64,000 nt of DNA from Alterileibacterium massiliense (lineage in GTDB: Bacteria; Bacillota; Clostridia; Peptostreptococcales; Anaerovoracaceae): assembly GCF_900104645.1 (NCBI RefSeq), contig NZ_FNWE01000002.1:449289-513288 (forward strand), given 5' to 3'. Position 1 is the first letter of the stretch, and every line of letters starts with the position of its first letter. The notes below the pieces were generated by a model that worked only from the letters and a program-made list of their open reading frames with translations, ran no database searches and had not been told where the DNA came from. A program made the translations under genes and the position numbers. Shown here one piece after another: positions 8,609 through 18,471 of this stretch.

Positions 8609-10630
8609 ATGAAAAGCATAAAAAATAGATTGCCGGCAATCCTCGTAACATTTTTGTTAATGATTACAATGACCCTATTATTTAATCTGACAAAAACCTT
8701 TGCCGGCGAGGGAATAGTTAAAATAGGTAATAATTCGTATAATACGCTTGAAGAAGCATTTCAAGCTGCGGGAGCAGGAGATATTCTTGAACTAAAGGAA
8801 AGTATAGAAATTAAAAATCAGATTAGGGTTCCTGCAGAAAAAAATCTTACTCTAAATTTAAATGGAAATACCATAACTTCCGCCTTGTCAGATGAAAAAG
8901 ACTACGCATTTTTAATAGATACAAAAGGAAATTTTACTATAAAAAATGGTAAGCTTACCGCAAAAGATTTAGACGGAAACGGTTTTACCTCAGCAGGGAT
9001 TAAGGTTACCAAGGCTAATTTGGTTATGGACGGCATTGAAGCTTTCGATATTAAGGCTGAAAACAAAGGCTCTGTCCTGAGAAAACAGAATGTTAATAAT
9101 GAAACACTAAAGATAGTTGGCTGTTATTTCCACGATAATAGAGCTCTAAAAAGTGGTGGTGCGGTAGATATTTTCCACCTAGGTAAAGATGCAAAATGCG
9201 AGATAATAAATAGCAGGTTTATAAATAATAAAGCGGAGATACTTAAAAATTCCAACATAACTGAGACTTATAATGTATGGGGTGGAGCTATAAATTATTA
9301 TGGGCTTGGAGAGCTTATAATAAGAGGAAATGAAGTCACGAGCAACGAAGTTAAGTCAGAAAAATTATATCAAAATAGGAATTGGTCCGTAGGAGGCGGA
9401 ATACAGATTAAGGGGTATGATGTAAATCCAAGATTGAATAATAATTTAAGAGTAACCCTTGAGGACAATATTATTTCAAAAAATAAGGCACAGCTCTACG
9501 GAGGAGGACTTGCCCTAGACTTAAATAAATTTCTACGAAATGACCAGATTAATTTGGTGTCAGGGCTATTTTCCGAAAACAAAGCAGGAGTTGCTGGTGG
9601 TGGACTTGACTACATAGGGGAATATATGCCACTGTTAAAATTAAAGAATGTTCTTATGAAAGACAATAAGGCAATTCAAGCAGGAGGCTTATACCTTGGT
9701 GAAAATGGTAAAATAAGAAATCATTCTACATTCGGAGTTGCAATTTCGGATAATTCAATTTATAAGGATGGAGCATCAGCAAATTCAAGCGATATAAGAC
9801 TTGCAAAATTTAAATTTGATGATAATCAGGGCGAACAGACACCTCTATATGATAAGTTCACACTTCCTGAGAGAACTTTTATGGGTAATAAGCTGAGCTG
9901 GTATAATGATAAAAGAGGAGCCTTGTATAAGGAGGGAGATACTCCATTAGAGCGTGATGCTTATAGCAATAGAAAAAATGAGCTGATGTTAAAGGGAAGC
10001 TTGCTTTCTGATAAGGACTGGTATGAGCTTCATAAAGATTCAGCGGATCTGATATTTATCGGTAATATTGCGGGCACTGGTGGAGCGATTGTCAGCGGTT
10101 CAGATATAGACTTTGGAGAAGACCTTGATATAAAATGCAAGGTAGACAAGAAATGGATTGACGAGAATGGCAAGGAAATTACCAAGAAATTGCCTAAAGA
10201 AGTAGAAGTTCAGCTTATAAGAAAAGATGAAAAAGGCGGAATTTATGAGCTTGAAAAGGTAAAACTTAATAAAAAGGGTAATTGGTCATACGATTTTACA
10301 GATTTACCATCAATGGGAATAGTCAATGGTGAAACTTTGAAATTTAGCTATGAAGTTAAGGAGATTAGCAATTTAAAAGGATTTAAATCAAATATTGAGC
10401 AACTTCCGGCAACCGATGATGTAGAATACAATTATCTAATTACCAATACCAAGGAGAAAATAACGGAAAATCCGGATAAGCAAAATAAACCGGATGTATC
10501 TAATAAGAAAGACAATGCTAATTCAATCAAGACGGGAGATATGGATAGCATAATGCAATTTGCACTAATTGGCATTTTATCGCTCGTAGCATTTATTGCA
10601 CTTATTATTAAAAAATTAAAGACAAAATAA
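8609..10630 (+). CDS. cell-wall-anchored surface protein: beta-helix, Cna-B-like domain, sortase signal
   Basis: 673 residues with a signal peptide (1 to ~32, ending TKTFA). Residues ~60-500 hold repeats rich in Gly-Gly and Asn (SGGAVDIF, YGGGLALDLN, AGGLYLGENG), the look of a right-handed parallel beta-helix adhesin or polysaccharide-binding protein. Residues ~508-612 resemble a Cna-B domain (CKVDKKWIDENGKEITKKLP, SYEVKEI). A polar Lys/Asn linker leads to SIKTGD (639-644), a membrane helix and a Lys tail: a sortase sorting signal that departs from LPxTG. AAGGAGG precedes the ATG. Its promoter carries a nine-G tract, so expression may switch on and off. Ligand unknown. Confidence 0.85.
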   Translation: MKSIKNRLPAILVTFLLMITMTLLFNLTKTFAGEGIVKIGNNSYNTLEEAFQAAGAGDILELKESIEIKNQIRVPAEKNLTLNLNGNTITSALSDEKDYAFLIDTKGNFTIKNGKLTAKDLDGNGFTSAGIKVTKANLVMDGIEAFDIKAENKGSVLRKQNVNNETLKIVGCYFHDNRALKSGGAVDIFHLGKDAKCEIINSRFINNKAEILKNSNITETYNVWGGAINYYGLGELIIRGNEVTSNEVKSEKLYQNRNWSVGGGIQIKGYDVNPRLNNNLRVTLEDNIISKNKAQLYGGGLALDLNKFLRNDQINLVSGLFSENKAGVAGGGLDYIGEYMPLLKLKNVLMKDNKAIQAGGLYLGENGKIRNHSTFGVAISDNSIYKDGASANSSDIRLAKFKFDDNQGEQTPLYDKFTLPERTFMGNKLSWYNDKRGALYKEGDTPLERDAYSNRKNELMLKGSLLSDKDWYELHKDSADLIFIGNIAGTGGAIVSGSDIDFGEDLDIKCKVDKKWIDENGKEITKKLPKEVEVQLIRKDEKGGIYELEKVKLNKKGNWSYDFTDLPSMGIVNGETLKFSYEVKEISNLKGFKSNIEQLPATDDVEYNYLITNTKEKITENPDKQNKPDVSNKKDNANSIKTGDMDSIMQFALIGILSLVAFIALIIKKLKTK

Positions 10631-10691
10631 ATTTAAAATAAAATTTATAAGTCATATTGGTTAATTTAAAATTAAAATAACAATCATTTTA

Positions 10692-10727
10692 CCCACTTTG
10701 CTAATTTTTAGTAGAGTGGGATTTTTA
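10692..10727 (+). terminator. intrinsic terminator after the surface protein
   Basis: CCCACT (10692-10697) pairs with AGTGGG (10715-10720), with a further CTA/TAG pair inside, followed by ATTTTTAT. It lies 61 bases after the stop codon. Confidence 0.8.
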
Positions 10728-10799
10728 TATTTGATTGAGTACGCTAATTAGGTATGTTACTATATTAATGAATTTTTTAGACAAGTTTATGTAAGCACG

Positions 10800-10833
10800 A
10801 TGCGATTAAGATATATCAGATTAAGATATATCA
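10800..10833 (+). repeat. short tandem repeat GATTAAGATATATCA x2
   Basis: Two adjacent copies of GATTAAGATATATCA in the spacer before the ThrE-like gene. The rest of the 244-bp gap after the surface protein is AT-rich with no ORF. Confidence 0.7.
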
Positions 10834-10874
10834 ATACATAATATAATTTAGGATATATTAATGCATAATAAAAA

Positions 10875-11675
10875 ATGGAAGAAAAGATAATGGCTGAGGC
10901 AAATAATAAAGAAGTAAATATAGATAAAAAATTAGTGCAGACAATCTTGGATATAGGTGCTGAAATGATGAAATGCGGTGCCGAGTGCTCTAGGGTTGAG
11001 GATAGCTTGTTTCGTATGTGCAAAAGCTATGGCTTTATAAGATATGATATTTTTGCCTTACCTTCCAATATTCAGGTCACAATAGAACTTACTGAGGGCA
11101 ATATTCATACACAGATAAGAAATATAGAGCACATCAGCAACGATTTTACAATGCTTGATAAATTGAATAATTTATCGAGGTATGCTTGTAATAATATACC
11201 GAGTGGAGCTGAACTTAGAAAGAGATATGATGATATTGTCAAAGAAGCTGACGGAAATAAGATATATAGGTATATAGGAGGAATATTAGGAGGCACGGCT
11301 TTTGCTATCTTCTTTGGAGGAGGAATTTTTGATGCCTTTTCTGCTGCAATCGTTTCCCTCGCAATAATTTTTCTAAGCAATAAGATTTCTGAAGAAAAAA
11401 GCAATCCTATGCTATATAATTTTGGGCTGGCATTTATTGCAGAACTTGTCATAATCTTTTTATATAAAATTGGCATTGCCAAAAATATAGATGCTATAAC
11501 AATTGGAGTCGTTATGCTCATGGTATCCGGAATTGGCGTAGTGAATGGAATGAGGGACATGATTAACAAGGATATTATGTCAGGAATGATAAATGTTGTT
11601 AATGCAGTCCTCGGTGCAATAGGAATAGCAACAGGAATAGCGATTCCTATATTATTAGCTAAGGGGGTGCTATAG
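10875..11675 (+). CDS. threonine/serine exporter family protein, large half (YjjP/ThrE N-terminal domain)
   Basis: 266 residues. The cytosolic N-terminal part (GAEMMKCGAECSRVEDSLFRM) and following five or so membrane helices match the DUF1212/ThrE family, which exports threonine, serine or small dicarboxylates. In ThrE of corynebacteria the two halves are fused; here the second half is the next gene, one base downstream. The start at 10875 has no good ribosome binding site; an internal ATG at 10890 is preceded by GGAAG and may be the real one. Confidence 0.82.
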   Translation: MEEKIMAEANNKEVNIDKKLVQTILDIGAEMMKCGAECSRVEDSLFRMCKSYGFIRYDIFALPSNIQVTIELTEGNIHTQIRNIEHISNDFTMLDKLNNLSRYACNNIPSGAELRKRYDDIVKEADGNKIYRYIGGILGGTAFAIFFGGGIFDAFSAAIVSLAIIFLSNKISEEKSNPMLYNFGLAFIAELVIIFLYKIGIAKNIDAITIGVVMLMVSGIGVVNGMRDMINKDIMSGMINVVNAVLGAIGIATGIAIPILLAKGVL

Positions 11676-11676
11676 C

Positions 11677-12156
11677 ATGGCAACACTTGCATCAAACATA
11701 TGGCTACAGCTTATAACGGCAACCATAGGCACACTTGGCTTCGGCATCTTATTTAAACTTAGGGGCAAAAATTTATTTTTTTCCGCATTAGGAGCATTTA
11801 TTACATGGGGAATATATGTTTTAGTATTTAACAATTTAGAAATTGAAAATTATAATAGGGCGAAATTTATAGCTGCCATATCAGCATCACTATCAGTGGC
11901 CATATATGCTCAGATTATGGCGAGAGTTAACAAAGCTCCTGCGACCGTATTTCTTGCAACATCTGCATTTCCACTAATTCCGGGAGCTAATCTATATTAC
12001 ATGATGTATGATATTGTAATTGGTGACATCGCGGGATTTAAGAATAATGCCATAATTTTGATTATAACCTGCCTTGCTATGGCATTTGGCTTTACAATAG
12101 TTGAGGCTTTTAATAAATATATTTTCATATTTTCGTGGGGAAATAGAAAGAAATGA
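11677..12156 (+). CDS. threonine/serine exporter family protein, small half (YjjB-like)
   Basis: 159 residues, five membrane segments, with the conserved FPLIPGANLYYMMYDIV loop typical of the DUF3815/ThrE_2 half. It begins one base after the large half and its end overlaps mntP by four bases (ATGA), so the three genes form one transcription unit. The exporter is expected to work as a two-component membrane complex. Confidence 0.82.
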   Translation: MATLASNIWLQLITATIGTLGFGILFKLRGKNLFFSALGAFITWGIYVLVFNNLEIENYNRAKFIAAISASLSVAIYAQIMARVNKAPATVFLATSAFPLIPGANLYYMMYDIVIGDIAGFKNNAIILIITCLAMAFGFTIVEAFNKYIFIFSWGNRKK

Positions 12157-12713
12157 GCATTGTCGAAATAGTATTACTTGCAACTGTCCTAGCAATGGAT
12201 GCCTTTGCAGTTTCTGTTTGTAAGGGAATATCGGTAAAAGAGTTAAAGATTGGACATGGAATTACCTGCGGTCTATATTTTGGTATATTTCAGGCACTTA
12301 TGCCAATTATAGGATATTTTGCGGGCAAGAGTTTTACTGATTTAATTTCTGATTATGACCACTGGATTGCCTTTGCATTGCTCGCTTTTATTGGAATTTC
12401 CATGATAAGGGAATCTAGAGATGAAAAGGAAGTATCGGCAGATTTCGGTTTCAAAGGAATGATAATAATGGCACTTGCAACATCAATAGATGCACTTGCA
12501 GTTGGAGTAACCCTTGCCTTTTTAGATGTTAATATAGCTCTCGCATCATCGATTATAGGAATTATTACAGCCATAATATCGTGCGTAGGTGTTATGCTGG
12601 GCAATCTAATTGGAAAAAGATATGGAAAGGTCTCGGAGATGATAGGTGGAATAATTCTAATAGTTCTCGGGCTTAAGATTTTACTGGAACACCTTGGCAT
12701 AATTGCTTTTTAA
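12153..12713 (+). CDS. mntP: manganese efflux pump MntP
   Basis: 186 residues with six membrane helices arranged as two DUF204 repeats, each with the MDAFAVSV / IDALAVGV aspartate motif that marks MntP. It expels Mn2+ from the cytosol. The ATG overlaps the stop of the exporter gene. In many bacteria mntP is preceded by a Mn riboswitch; none is seen here because the gene is embedded in an operon. A DtxR/MntR-type regulator is encoded about 20 kb away at 32.3 kb. Confidence 0.9.
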   Translation: MSIVEIVLLATVLAMDAFAVSVCKGISVKELKIGHGITCGLYFGIFQALMPIIGYFAGKSFTDLISDYDHWIAFALLAFIGISMIRESRDEKEVSADFGFKGMIIMALATSIDALAVGVTLAFLDVNIALASSIIGIITAIISCVGVMLGNLIGKRYGKVSEMIGGIILIVLGLKILLEHLGIIAF

Positions 12714-12784
12714 AAAAATTTGCAGGCAAGAATGAAATTGACTTTAGCACGATAAATCGTTAGAATATGGTAAAAAACTGAGAG

Positions 12785-13099
12785 GTGAATATGGATAATA
12801 ACATCGATAAGAAAAAACAGTTTAAGGAATATAAAAAAGATTTGTGCAAGGCATTTCTTACTCTAAAGACGGAAAAAGAGGTTGAAATCTTCCTTGATGA
12901 TGTTTGCACAATAAAGGAAATTCAAGATATGTCACAGAGGCTTCATGTTGCAAAGATGCTCAGCGATGGCAAGGTGTTTAATGAGATTTGCGGCACGACA
13001 GGTTCCAGTTCCGCAACTATAAGCAGAGTAAACAAATGCCTCATGTATGGAGATGGGGGATATAACTTGGTTCTCGATAGAATGAAAGATAACCAGTAG
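12785..13099 (+). CDS. YerC/YecD family TrpR-related regulator
   Basis: 104 residues with a TrpR-type helix-turn-helix (EIQDMSQRLHVAKMLSDG, then FNEICGTTGSSSATISRVNKCL). Members are found in Firmicutes and differ from true TrpR; target genes are not known to me. A GAGGTG site precedes the ATG. The stop codon lies inside the terminator stem. Confidence 0.82.
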   Translation: MNMDNNIDKKKQFKEYKKDLCKAFLTLKTEKEVEIFLDDVCTIKEIQDMSQRLHVAKMLSDGKVFNEICGTTGSSSATISRVNKCLMYGDGGYNLVLDRMKDNQ

Positions 13100-13113
13100 C
13101 TTGGCTACTGGTT
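13091..13113. terminator. terminator hairpin overlapping a stop codon, followed by GTTTATCT repeats
   Basis: AACCAGTAGC (13091-13100), loop TTG, GCTACTGGTT (13104-13113): a perfect 10-bp stem that contains the TAG stop of the TrpR-like gene. It is followed by three tandem GTTTATCT units (13118-13141). It lies between convergent genes and could serve both, although no clean T-tract is present. Confidence 0.65.
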
Positions 13114-13180
13114 ATTCGTTTATCTGTTTATCTGTTTATCTGTTAATTTGACTTTTTAATCACTTCTTGGTTGTTTGTTT

Positions 13181-13912
13181 TTAATATACATAGTGATCCA
13201 TATAACGAAGCTTGAATAGATTTTTCTCGTGGAGGAAGTCTATTCTTTCTTTTGTTTTTAAATCTTCAATCTCGCCGGTTCTTATGTATTTGTCTAGGAC
13301 TTCATAGGTAAACCCGAGTTTATCCTCATCTGTTTTACCTGATAGACCATCTGAAGGAACCTTGTCAATGAGAACCGCTGGAAGGTTTAAGAATCTTCCA
13401 ATTGCCCTTATTTCTGCCGTTGTAAATGAAGAAAGAGGACTGAAATCCCCAACTGAATCACCATATCTTGTCGAATAACCGACCCAGTCCTCAGAGAGAT
13501 TACAGGTATTTACAACTCTCCCATTGTTACTCTGTGCTATAGCATATAGAGTTGACATTCTAAGCCTTGGAGGGAGATTGATTATTGAATCATTGCTTAA
13601 CTTACCATGAGCATCTTCAATTTCTTTGACAAGTGCATCAAAAGTTTTCCCGATATTAACCGTATAACTCTTGATTCCTAGGTGATTTATCAAAAGTCTT
13701 GCCATATCAATGTCGGATTGCTCGCCATTTGGCATCATTACTCCGATGACTCTTTCTTTACCAAGAGCATGAGCACAGATTGCAGCAGCTATAGAGCTGT
13801 CTTTACCTCCGCTTATACCAACAATAGCATTACAGCCCTTGCCATTCTTATCAAACCAATTTCTAATCCATTCCACAGTCTTAACTGTTGCGTCCTTTGC
13901 ATCAAAATTCAT
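13181..13912 (-). CDS. nadE: NAD+ synthase (ammonia-dependent type)
   Basis: 243 residues from the ATG at 13912, chosen because GGAGGG lies four bases upstream; the longer frame to 13981 has no such site. It makes NAD from nicotinate adenine dinucleotide, ATP and ammonia. The P-loop-like GISGGKDSSIAAAIC, NLSEDWVGYSTRYGDSVGDFSPLSS and PSDGLSGKTDEDKLGF motifs are all present. There is no nitrilase domain, so it uses free ammonia. It is divergent from yhaM. Confidence 0.93.
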   Translation of the reverse strand: MNFDAKDATVKTVEWIRNWFDKNGKGCNAIVGISGGKDSSIAAAICAHALGKERVIGVMMPNGEQSDIDMARLLINHLGIKSYTVNIGKTFDALVKEIEDAHGKLSNDSIINLPPRLRMSTLYAIAQSNNGRVVNTCNLSEDWVGYSTRYGDSVGDFSPLSSFTTAEIRAIGRFLNLPAVLIDKVPSDGLSGKTDEDKLGFTYEVLDKYIRTGEIEDLKTKERIDFLHEKNLFKLRYMDHYVY

Positions 13913-14200
13913 AAGTCCCTCCACCAGTATCTTAAGATTTTTATTTAAACAATAAACTAAATGTTCATCCCAACCAAACATTAGTTTTGATTAAGGATTT
14001 ATCTTAAATTTATATTTAGATTTTAATTGTGCAACAAGTTTAATATTTTCACCAATTTAGGTTTAGTATATACACCAAAATTCTATCACAGCCTAGGGAA
14101 TCTCGCAACGAGCATGAGGGCAATTATTTACCGCAAAGCTTTATATATGCTATAATCAAAGGAAGAAAAGCGTCGCTTATTTATATAAAAAGGATTGGTT

Positions 14201-15160
14201 ATGAAAAAATTATTTGTAAAAGATTTGGAAGTTTCTTCTGAGATAACAGACTTCTTTATGATAAAGAGTTTTGACATAAAGCAAGACAGAAATGGCAAGA
14301 GGTATCTCGATATTACCTTATCTGATATGACAGGTGAGGTAAATGGTAAGAAATGGGATATTGAGCAGATGGGTAGCGATGAAATATCAAAGCTTGTTGC
14401 CGGAAAAATTATGAAGATAAAAGCAGAGGTTACCGAGTGGCGTGATACCAAACAGCTTAAGATAATGAAGATTAGATTTGCAAATGAATCTGATGAGATT
14501 AATAAGCGAGATTTTATAAAGGCTGCACCCGAAAATCCTAAAGACATGTATGAATTTATTCTTAGCACAATAGACGATTTTGAAGATGAGGAGTTAAAAA
14601 AGCTTTGCAAGTCTATTTATGAAGATAATAGGGAGAAAATTATGTATTATCCCGCTGCTATGAGCAACCACCATGCTGAATACGCTGGACTTCTTTGGCA
14701 TATCAAGAGAATGTTAAAGGCGGGAATTAAGATGTGCGAAGTTTATACAAATCTTAATAGAGATTTACTGCTCGCAGGCATAGCAATTCATGATATAGAA
14801 AAATTAAATGAGATTGAGTCAGATGAGAATGGGATTTCGCCCGGCTACAGCTTTGAGGGGCAGATGATAGGGCATATAGTTCAAGGAGTTAGAATGGTTC
14901 ACAATCGTTCTATGGAGCTTGGCATTGGTTATGAGAAGATGATACTTCTTGAGCATATGATTTTATCTCACCACTACGAACCAGAATTTGGAAGTCCCAA
15001 AAGACCGCTTTTCCCAGAGGCTGAAATGCTCCATCACTTAGATAATATAGATGCAAAGATGTTCGATATGGAAGAAAGCCTTATGATGACTGAAGAAGGT
15101 AAGTTTGGTGAGAAGATATGGACGCTCGACAATAGAAGGATTTATAAGAAAAAGTTTTAA
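14201..15160 (+). CDS. yhaM: 3'-5' exoribonuclease YhaM-like (OB fold plus HD domain)
   Basis: 319 residues from the ATG at 14201 (AAAAGGA six bases upstream; a TTG two codons earlier is less likely). Residues ~10-90 form an OB nucleic-acid-binding domain; the HD domain follows with SNHHAEYAGLLWH, GIAIHDIEKLNEI and LSHHYEPEFGSPKRPLFPEA. YhaM enzymes trim RNA and single-stranded DNA 3' ends. recD2 begins nine bases after its stop, so both are likely co-transcribed. Confidence 0.88.
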   Translation: MKKLFVKDLEVSSEITDFFMIKSFDIKQDRNGKRYLDITLSDMTGEVNGKKWDIEQMGSDEISKLVAGKIMKIKAEVTEWRDTKQLKIMKIRFANESDEINKRDFIKAAPENPKDMYEFILSTIDDFEDEELKKLCKSIYEDNREKIMYYPAAMSNHHAEYAGLLWHIKRMLKAGIKMCEVYTNLNRDLLLAGIAIHDIEKLNEIESDENGISPGYSFEGQMIGHIVQGVRMVHNRSMELGIGYEKMILLEHMILSHHYEPEFGSPKRPLFPEAEMLHHLDNIDAKMFDMEESLMMTEEGKFGEKIWTLDNRRIYKKKF

Positions 15161-15169
15161 GATTAGAAA

Positions 15170-17425
15170 ATGCAAATAAAAGAAGGCGAACTGACTAGAA
15201 TAATTTTCAATAATAAGGATAATGGATATACCGTTGCGGGATTTGAGACCAATGATGAGGAATTTACCATTACCGGTAATTTTCATGCACCTGCCGAGGG
15301 TCTTAGATACCGGATTACAGGGTCTTTTAAGGTTCATTCTAAATATGGCGAGCAATTTGTAGTAAGCGAATATGAGGAAATTTTACCGTCCGACAGCGAT
15401 GGCATAAGGGCTTTTTTGTCATCAGGAACTATTAAGGGAATTGGATATAAGACAGCTGATTTGATAGTTGATAAATTTGGCATAAGCTCACTAGAAATAC
15501 TCGAAAATGAACCGGAGCGTTTTCTTGAAATACATGGCATTGGGGAGAAAACATTAGAGAAGATATTAAATTCTTATAACGAAGGAAGAGAGTTTGCACA
15601 GATTTCATTTTCACTTAGGGAATATGGTATTACAACAAGTCAGGCGGTCAGAATTTATTCAGAATATGGGAATGACGCACTTGACATAATTGAAGAAAAT
15701 CCATATGCCTTGGCGGAAGACATCAGAGGAATAAGCTTTAGAGGTGCAGACGCAATTGCTGAAAAAATTGGAATTGATAAAAATAGTGAGTTTAGAGTAT
15801 CGAGCGGAATCAAATATGTTCTAATAAATTTTGCAGCTAGTGGTAGCACCTTTGTTCCAAGGGATATTGTGATAGAAAAAGCTTGCTCACTTCTTGAGGT
15901 AAGCAGTGAAAATATTGAAGATGTGCTTATTAGCATGGCTTTTTGCGGAGAGATAAAGACTGCAGAGGTGGGCGGAATAAAAGCAATATATCTATATGGA
16001 TATTACGCTTCAGAAGCTAGGGTTGCCTTTGATATAAATAGAATTCTCTCAGCGAAAGCTAAGGAACTACCGATTCGAGATTTAGATGTTTACATCAATG
16101 AAATGGAGAGGAAGAAAAATTCATATAGAAGCCGAGATGAGCAGATTGAACTTTCTAAAGAGCAACATAGAGCGATCTACGATGCTTTGACAAATAATAT
16201 ATGTATTATAACGGGAGGCCCCGGCACAGGAAAGACGACGATAATTAATTTCATTGCCTCTATTTTTAAAGAGATAGGAATAAAGACCGCAATATCAGCT
16301 CCAACAGGAAGGGCAGCCAAGAGAATAACCGAAACATCGGGATTTTCAGCTATGACAGTTCATAGAATGCTCGGATATGTTTTTACCGACGACAATAGCG
16401 TAAGATTTACTAGGAATGAAGATAACCCGCTTGATGAAGAAGCGATTATTGTCGATGAAGCCTCGATGATAGATATTCTCTTAATGGAAGGCTTATTGAA
16501 AGCAATAAAGGACGGAGCTAGGGTAATCTTTGTAGGCGATTCAGATCAGCTTCCTAGCGTTGGTGCAGGAAATGTTCTCAGGGATATGATAAAAAGCGAA
16601 GCGGTTCATACAACAAAGCTAAAAGAGATTTTTAGGCAGGCAAAGGAGAGCAATATCATAGTAAATGCACATATGATAAATGATGGTGAATATCCGGAAT
16701 ATGCTTCAAGAGATAGTGACTTTTTCATGATAAATGACAGGTCAAAAGAGAGCATCGTTAAACTCATATCAGAGTTAAATAGCAAGAGACTTGAGAGATA
16801 TTATGATTTTATCGAGTCGTGGAGGGATATTCAGGTACTCACACCGACGAAAAAGGGCGTTCTTGGAACGCACAACCTTAATCTTGTTCTTCAAAATGTG
16901 TTAAATCCAAGGGATGAGAATAAAAATGAGAAGAAGTATGGCAACAAGGTCTTTCGTGAGGGAGATAGGGTCATGCAGATTGTAAATGACTACGATATTG
17001 AGTGGAAAGAAAGAGGAGGTTTGAAATCTGGTGAGCTTGGCGAGGGAAGCGGAATATTCAATGGAGATATGGGAGTAATAGTTTCCATTGATAACACATA
17101 TGATGAGTTTACCGTTGATTACGATGGCAAGATAGTTACATATACAAATGAAAACCTTGACGAAATAGAGCACGCATATGCAATTACTGTGCATAAAAGT
17201 CAGGGTAGTGAATTTAAGGCAATAATTATGCCTATAGCAAATACTGCCCCAATGCTCATGACTAGAAACCTCTTATATACAGGAGTAACAAGGGGAAAAA
17301 ATCTTGTAATACTCATTGGAAGCGAATACATATTGAGAGGAATGATCGATAATAATAGGGTTGATGAAAGATATACAGGACTTGCTGAAAGGCTTGGTGA
17401 TTCGGTATGGGATTTCTTGAGCTAG
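15170..17425 (+). CDS. recD2: ATP-dependent RecD-like DNA helicase (RecD2)
   Basis: 751 residues, the usual RecD2 size. An N-terminal OB-like and helix-hairpin-helix region (GIGEKTLEKIL, GISFRGADAIAEKIGI) precedes the SF1B helicase core: Walker A GGPGTGKTTIINF, DEASMID (Walker B), GDSDQLPSVGAGNVL and the C-terminal HAYAITVHKSQGSEF and LLYTGVTRGKN motifs. It unwinds DNA 5'-3' in repair and replication, without RecBC. It overlaps comF by 19 bases. Confidence 0.94.
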   Translation: MQIKEGELTRIIFNNKDNGYTVAGFETNDEEFTITGNFHAPAEGLRYRITGSFKVHSKYGEQFVVSEYEEILPSDSDGIRAFLSSGTIKGIGYKTADLIVDKFGISSLEILENEPERFLEIHGIGEKTLEKILNSYNEGREFAQISFSLREYGITTSQAVRIYSEYGNDALDIIEENPYALAEDIRGISFRGADAIAEKIGIDKNSEFRVSSGIKYVLINFAASGSTFVPRDIVIEKACSLLEVSSENIEDVLISMAFCGEIKTAEVGGIKAIYLYGYYASEARVAFDINRILSAKAKELPIRDLDVYINEMERKKNSYRSRDEQIELSKEQHRAIYDALTNNICIITGGPGTGKTTIINFIASIFKEIGIKTAISAPTGRAAKRITETSGFSAMTVHRMLGYVFTDDNSVRFTRNEDNPLDEEAIIVDEASMIDILLMEGLLKAIKDGARVIFVGDSDQLPSVGAGNVLRDMIKSEAVHTTKLKEIFRQAKESNIIVNAHMINDGEYPEYASRDSDFFMINDRSKESIVKLISELNSKRLERYYDFIESWRDIQVLTPTKKGVLGTHNLNLVLQNVLNPRDENKNEKKYGNKVFREGDRVMQIVNDYDIEWKERGGLKSGELGEGSGIFNGDMGVIVSIDNTYDEFTVDYDGKIVTYTNENLDEIEHAYAITVHKSQGSEFKAIIMPIANTAPMLMTRNLLYTGVTRGKNLVILIGSEYILRGMIDNNRVDERYTGLAERLGDSVWDFLS

Positions 17426-18216
17426 GAAAAGAATTGCTCGATCTAGCATATCCAAGCTCTTTATATTGCATTTGTTGTAATAAGATTATAGATGAATCCA
17501 GGGTATACCGGCTCTGTGATAAATGTAATGAAGAGATAAAATGGTCAAATGGAAGAACTTGCAAAAAATGCGGAAAATTGCTTTCTAGCATTAATCCCTC
17601 TGAAATCTGTTTTAATTGCAGGGAAAATGAACATGAATTTGACAGAGGCTTTACTATCTGCGAGTATAACGAGCACGCAAGAAGCATTGTCTTATCACTT
17701 AAATATGGAGGAAGAACGGATATTGCAAAATCAATTGCAGAGATGATGAGCGATAAGATGCTTATGATAAAAGAGAGCAAATCCCATGTGATAAAAGAGA
17801 GGAAGTTGCAAGGGGATTCTAAGGATGGATATAGTGATTACGATATTGCCTTGCCGGTGCCTATGTTTAAAGATAAGAGGAAGAAGCGAGGATTTAATCA
17901 GGCGACTCTGATAGCAAGAGAATTTGCAAAACATCAAAATATAAGATGCCGAGAATATTATATTCAAAGGGTAAAAGACTCAGCTCCGATGAGAGGCCTT
18001 AAACCCGTGGAGAGAAAAGAAAATATTAATGGAGCATTTAGACTGACTAGATATGCAGAGGAACTTAGAGGAAAAAGAATTCTGTTGATAGATGATATTT
18101 ATACGACAGGAGCAACCTTGGACGAAATTTCTAGATTGCTAAGGAATGTGAAGCCATCAAAAGTAGACATTTTGACCTTTGCGTCAGGTGCAGATGTTTT
18201 AAAAGAAGAAGAATAA
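17407..18216 (+). CDS. comF: ComF family protein (phosphoribosyltransferase-like competence factor)
   Basis: 269 residues. An N-terminal zinc ribbon (CICCNKI, CDKC, CKKCGKL, CFNC) is followed by a phosphoribosyltransferase fold with the PRPP loop ILLIDDIYTTGATLDE. ComF helps process incoming single-stranded DNA in transformation. It overlaps recD2, a plausible partner. The last codons and stop are exactly duplicated just downstream (17-bp tandem repeat). No other competence genes are in the window except an orphan prepilin peptidase at 60.5 kb. Confidence 0.9.
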   Translation: MGFLELGKELLDLAYPSSLYCICCNKIIDESRVYRLCDKCNEEIKWSNGRTCKKCGKLLSSINPSEICFNCRENEHEFDRGFTICEYNEHARSIVLSLKYGGRTDIAKSIAEMMSDKMLMIKESKSHVIKERKLQGDSKDGYSDYDIALPVPMFKDKRKKRGFNQATLIAREFAKHQNIRCREYYIQRVKDSAPMRGLKPVERKENINGAFRLTRYAEELRGKRILLIDDIYTTGATLDEISRLLRNVKPSKVDILTFASGADVLKEEE

Positions 18217-18239
18217 GCTTTAAAGAAGAATAAGCTTTA
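18206..18239 (+). repeat. 17-bp tandem duplication spanning the comF stop codon
   Basis: Two perfect copies of AAGAAGAATAAGCTTTA (18206-18222 and 18223-18239). The first copy contains the comF stop codon. The 255-bp spacer to hpf also shows GAGTTAT(T/C)GAAATTGA repeats at about 18258-18290 and no ORF. Confidence 0.9.
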
Positions 18240-18396
18240 TAAAACAGATCATTTTAAATGAGTTATTGAAATTGAGTTATCGAAATTGATTTATAGTAAG
18301 CGAGTTATTGCAAAGAGGTTATAAGAATAGGTTGCATAAGAATGACAAATATGGATGAAAAAATTAAAAGATATAATTAGATACAGTTTTATATTT

Positions 18397-18428
18397 TTGA
18401 TATAAAAAAATATTACTTATGGTATAAT
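18397..18428 (+). promoter_or_regulatory. extended -10 promoter of hpf
   Basis: TGGTATAAT (extended -10, TATAAT at 18423-18428) with TTGATA at 18397-18402. The 20-bp spacing is long, so the TGn element probably matters more than the -35 box. hpf has a strong GGAGGGAGG ribosome binding site at 18454-18462. Confidence 0.6.
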
Positions 18429-18471
18429 ATGTAAAACTTAGTCGATTATTTCGGCGGAGGGAGGCTTAAAG

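Noticed and set aside
13913-13981. Upstream extension of nadE
   Set aside because: No ribosome binding site at 13981, whereas ATG 13912 follows GGAGGG.
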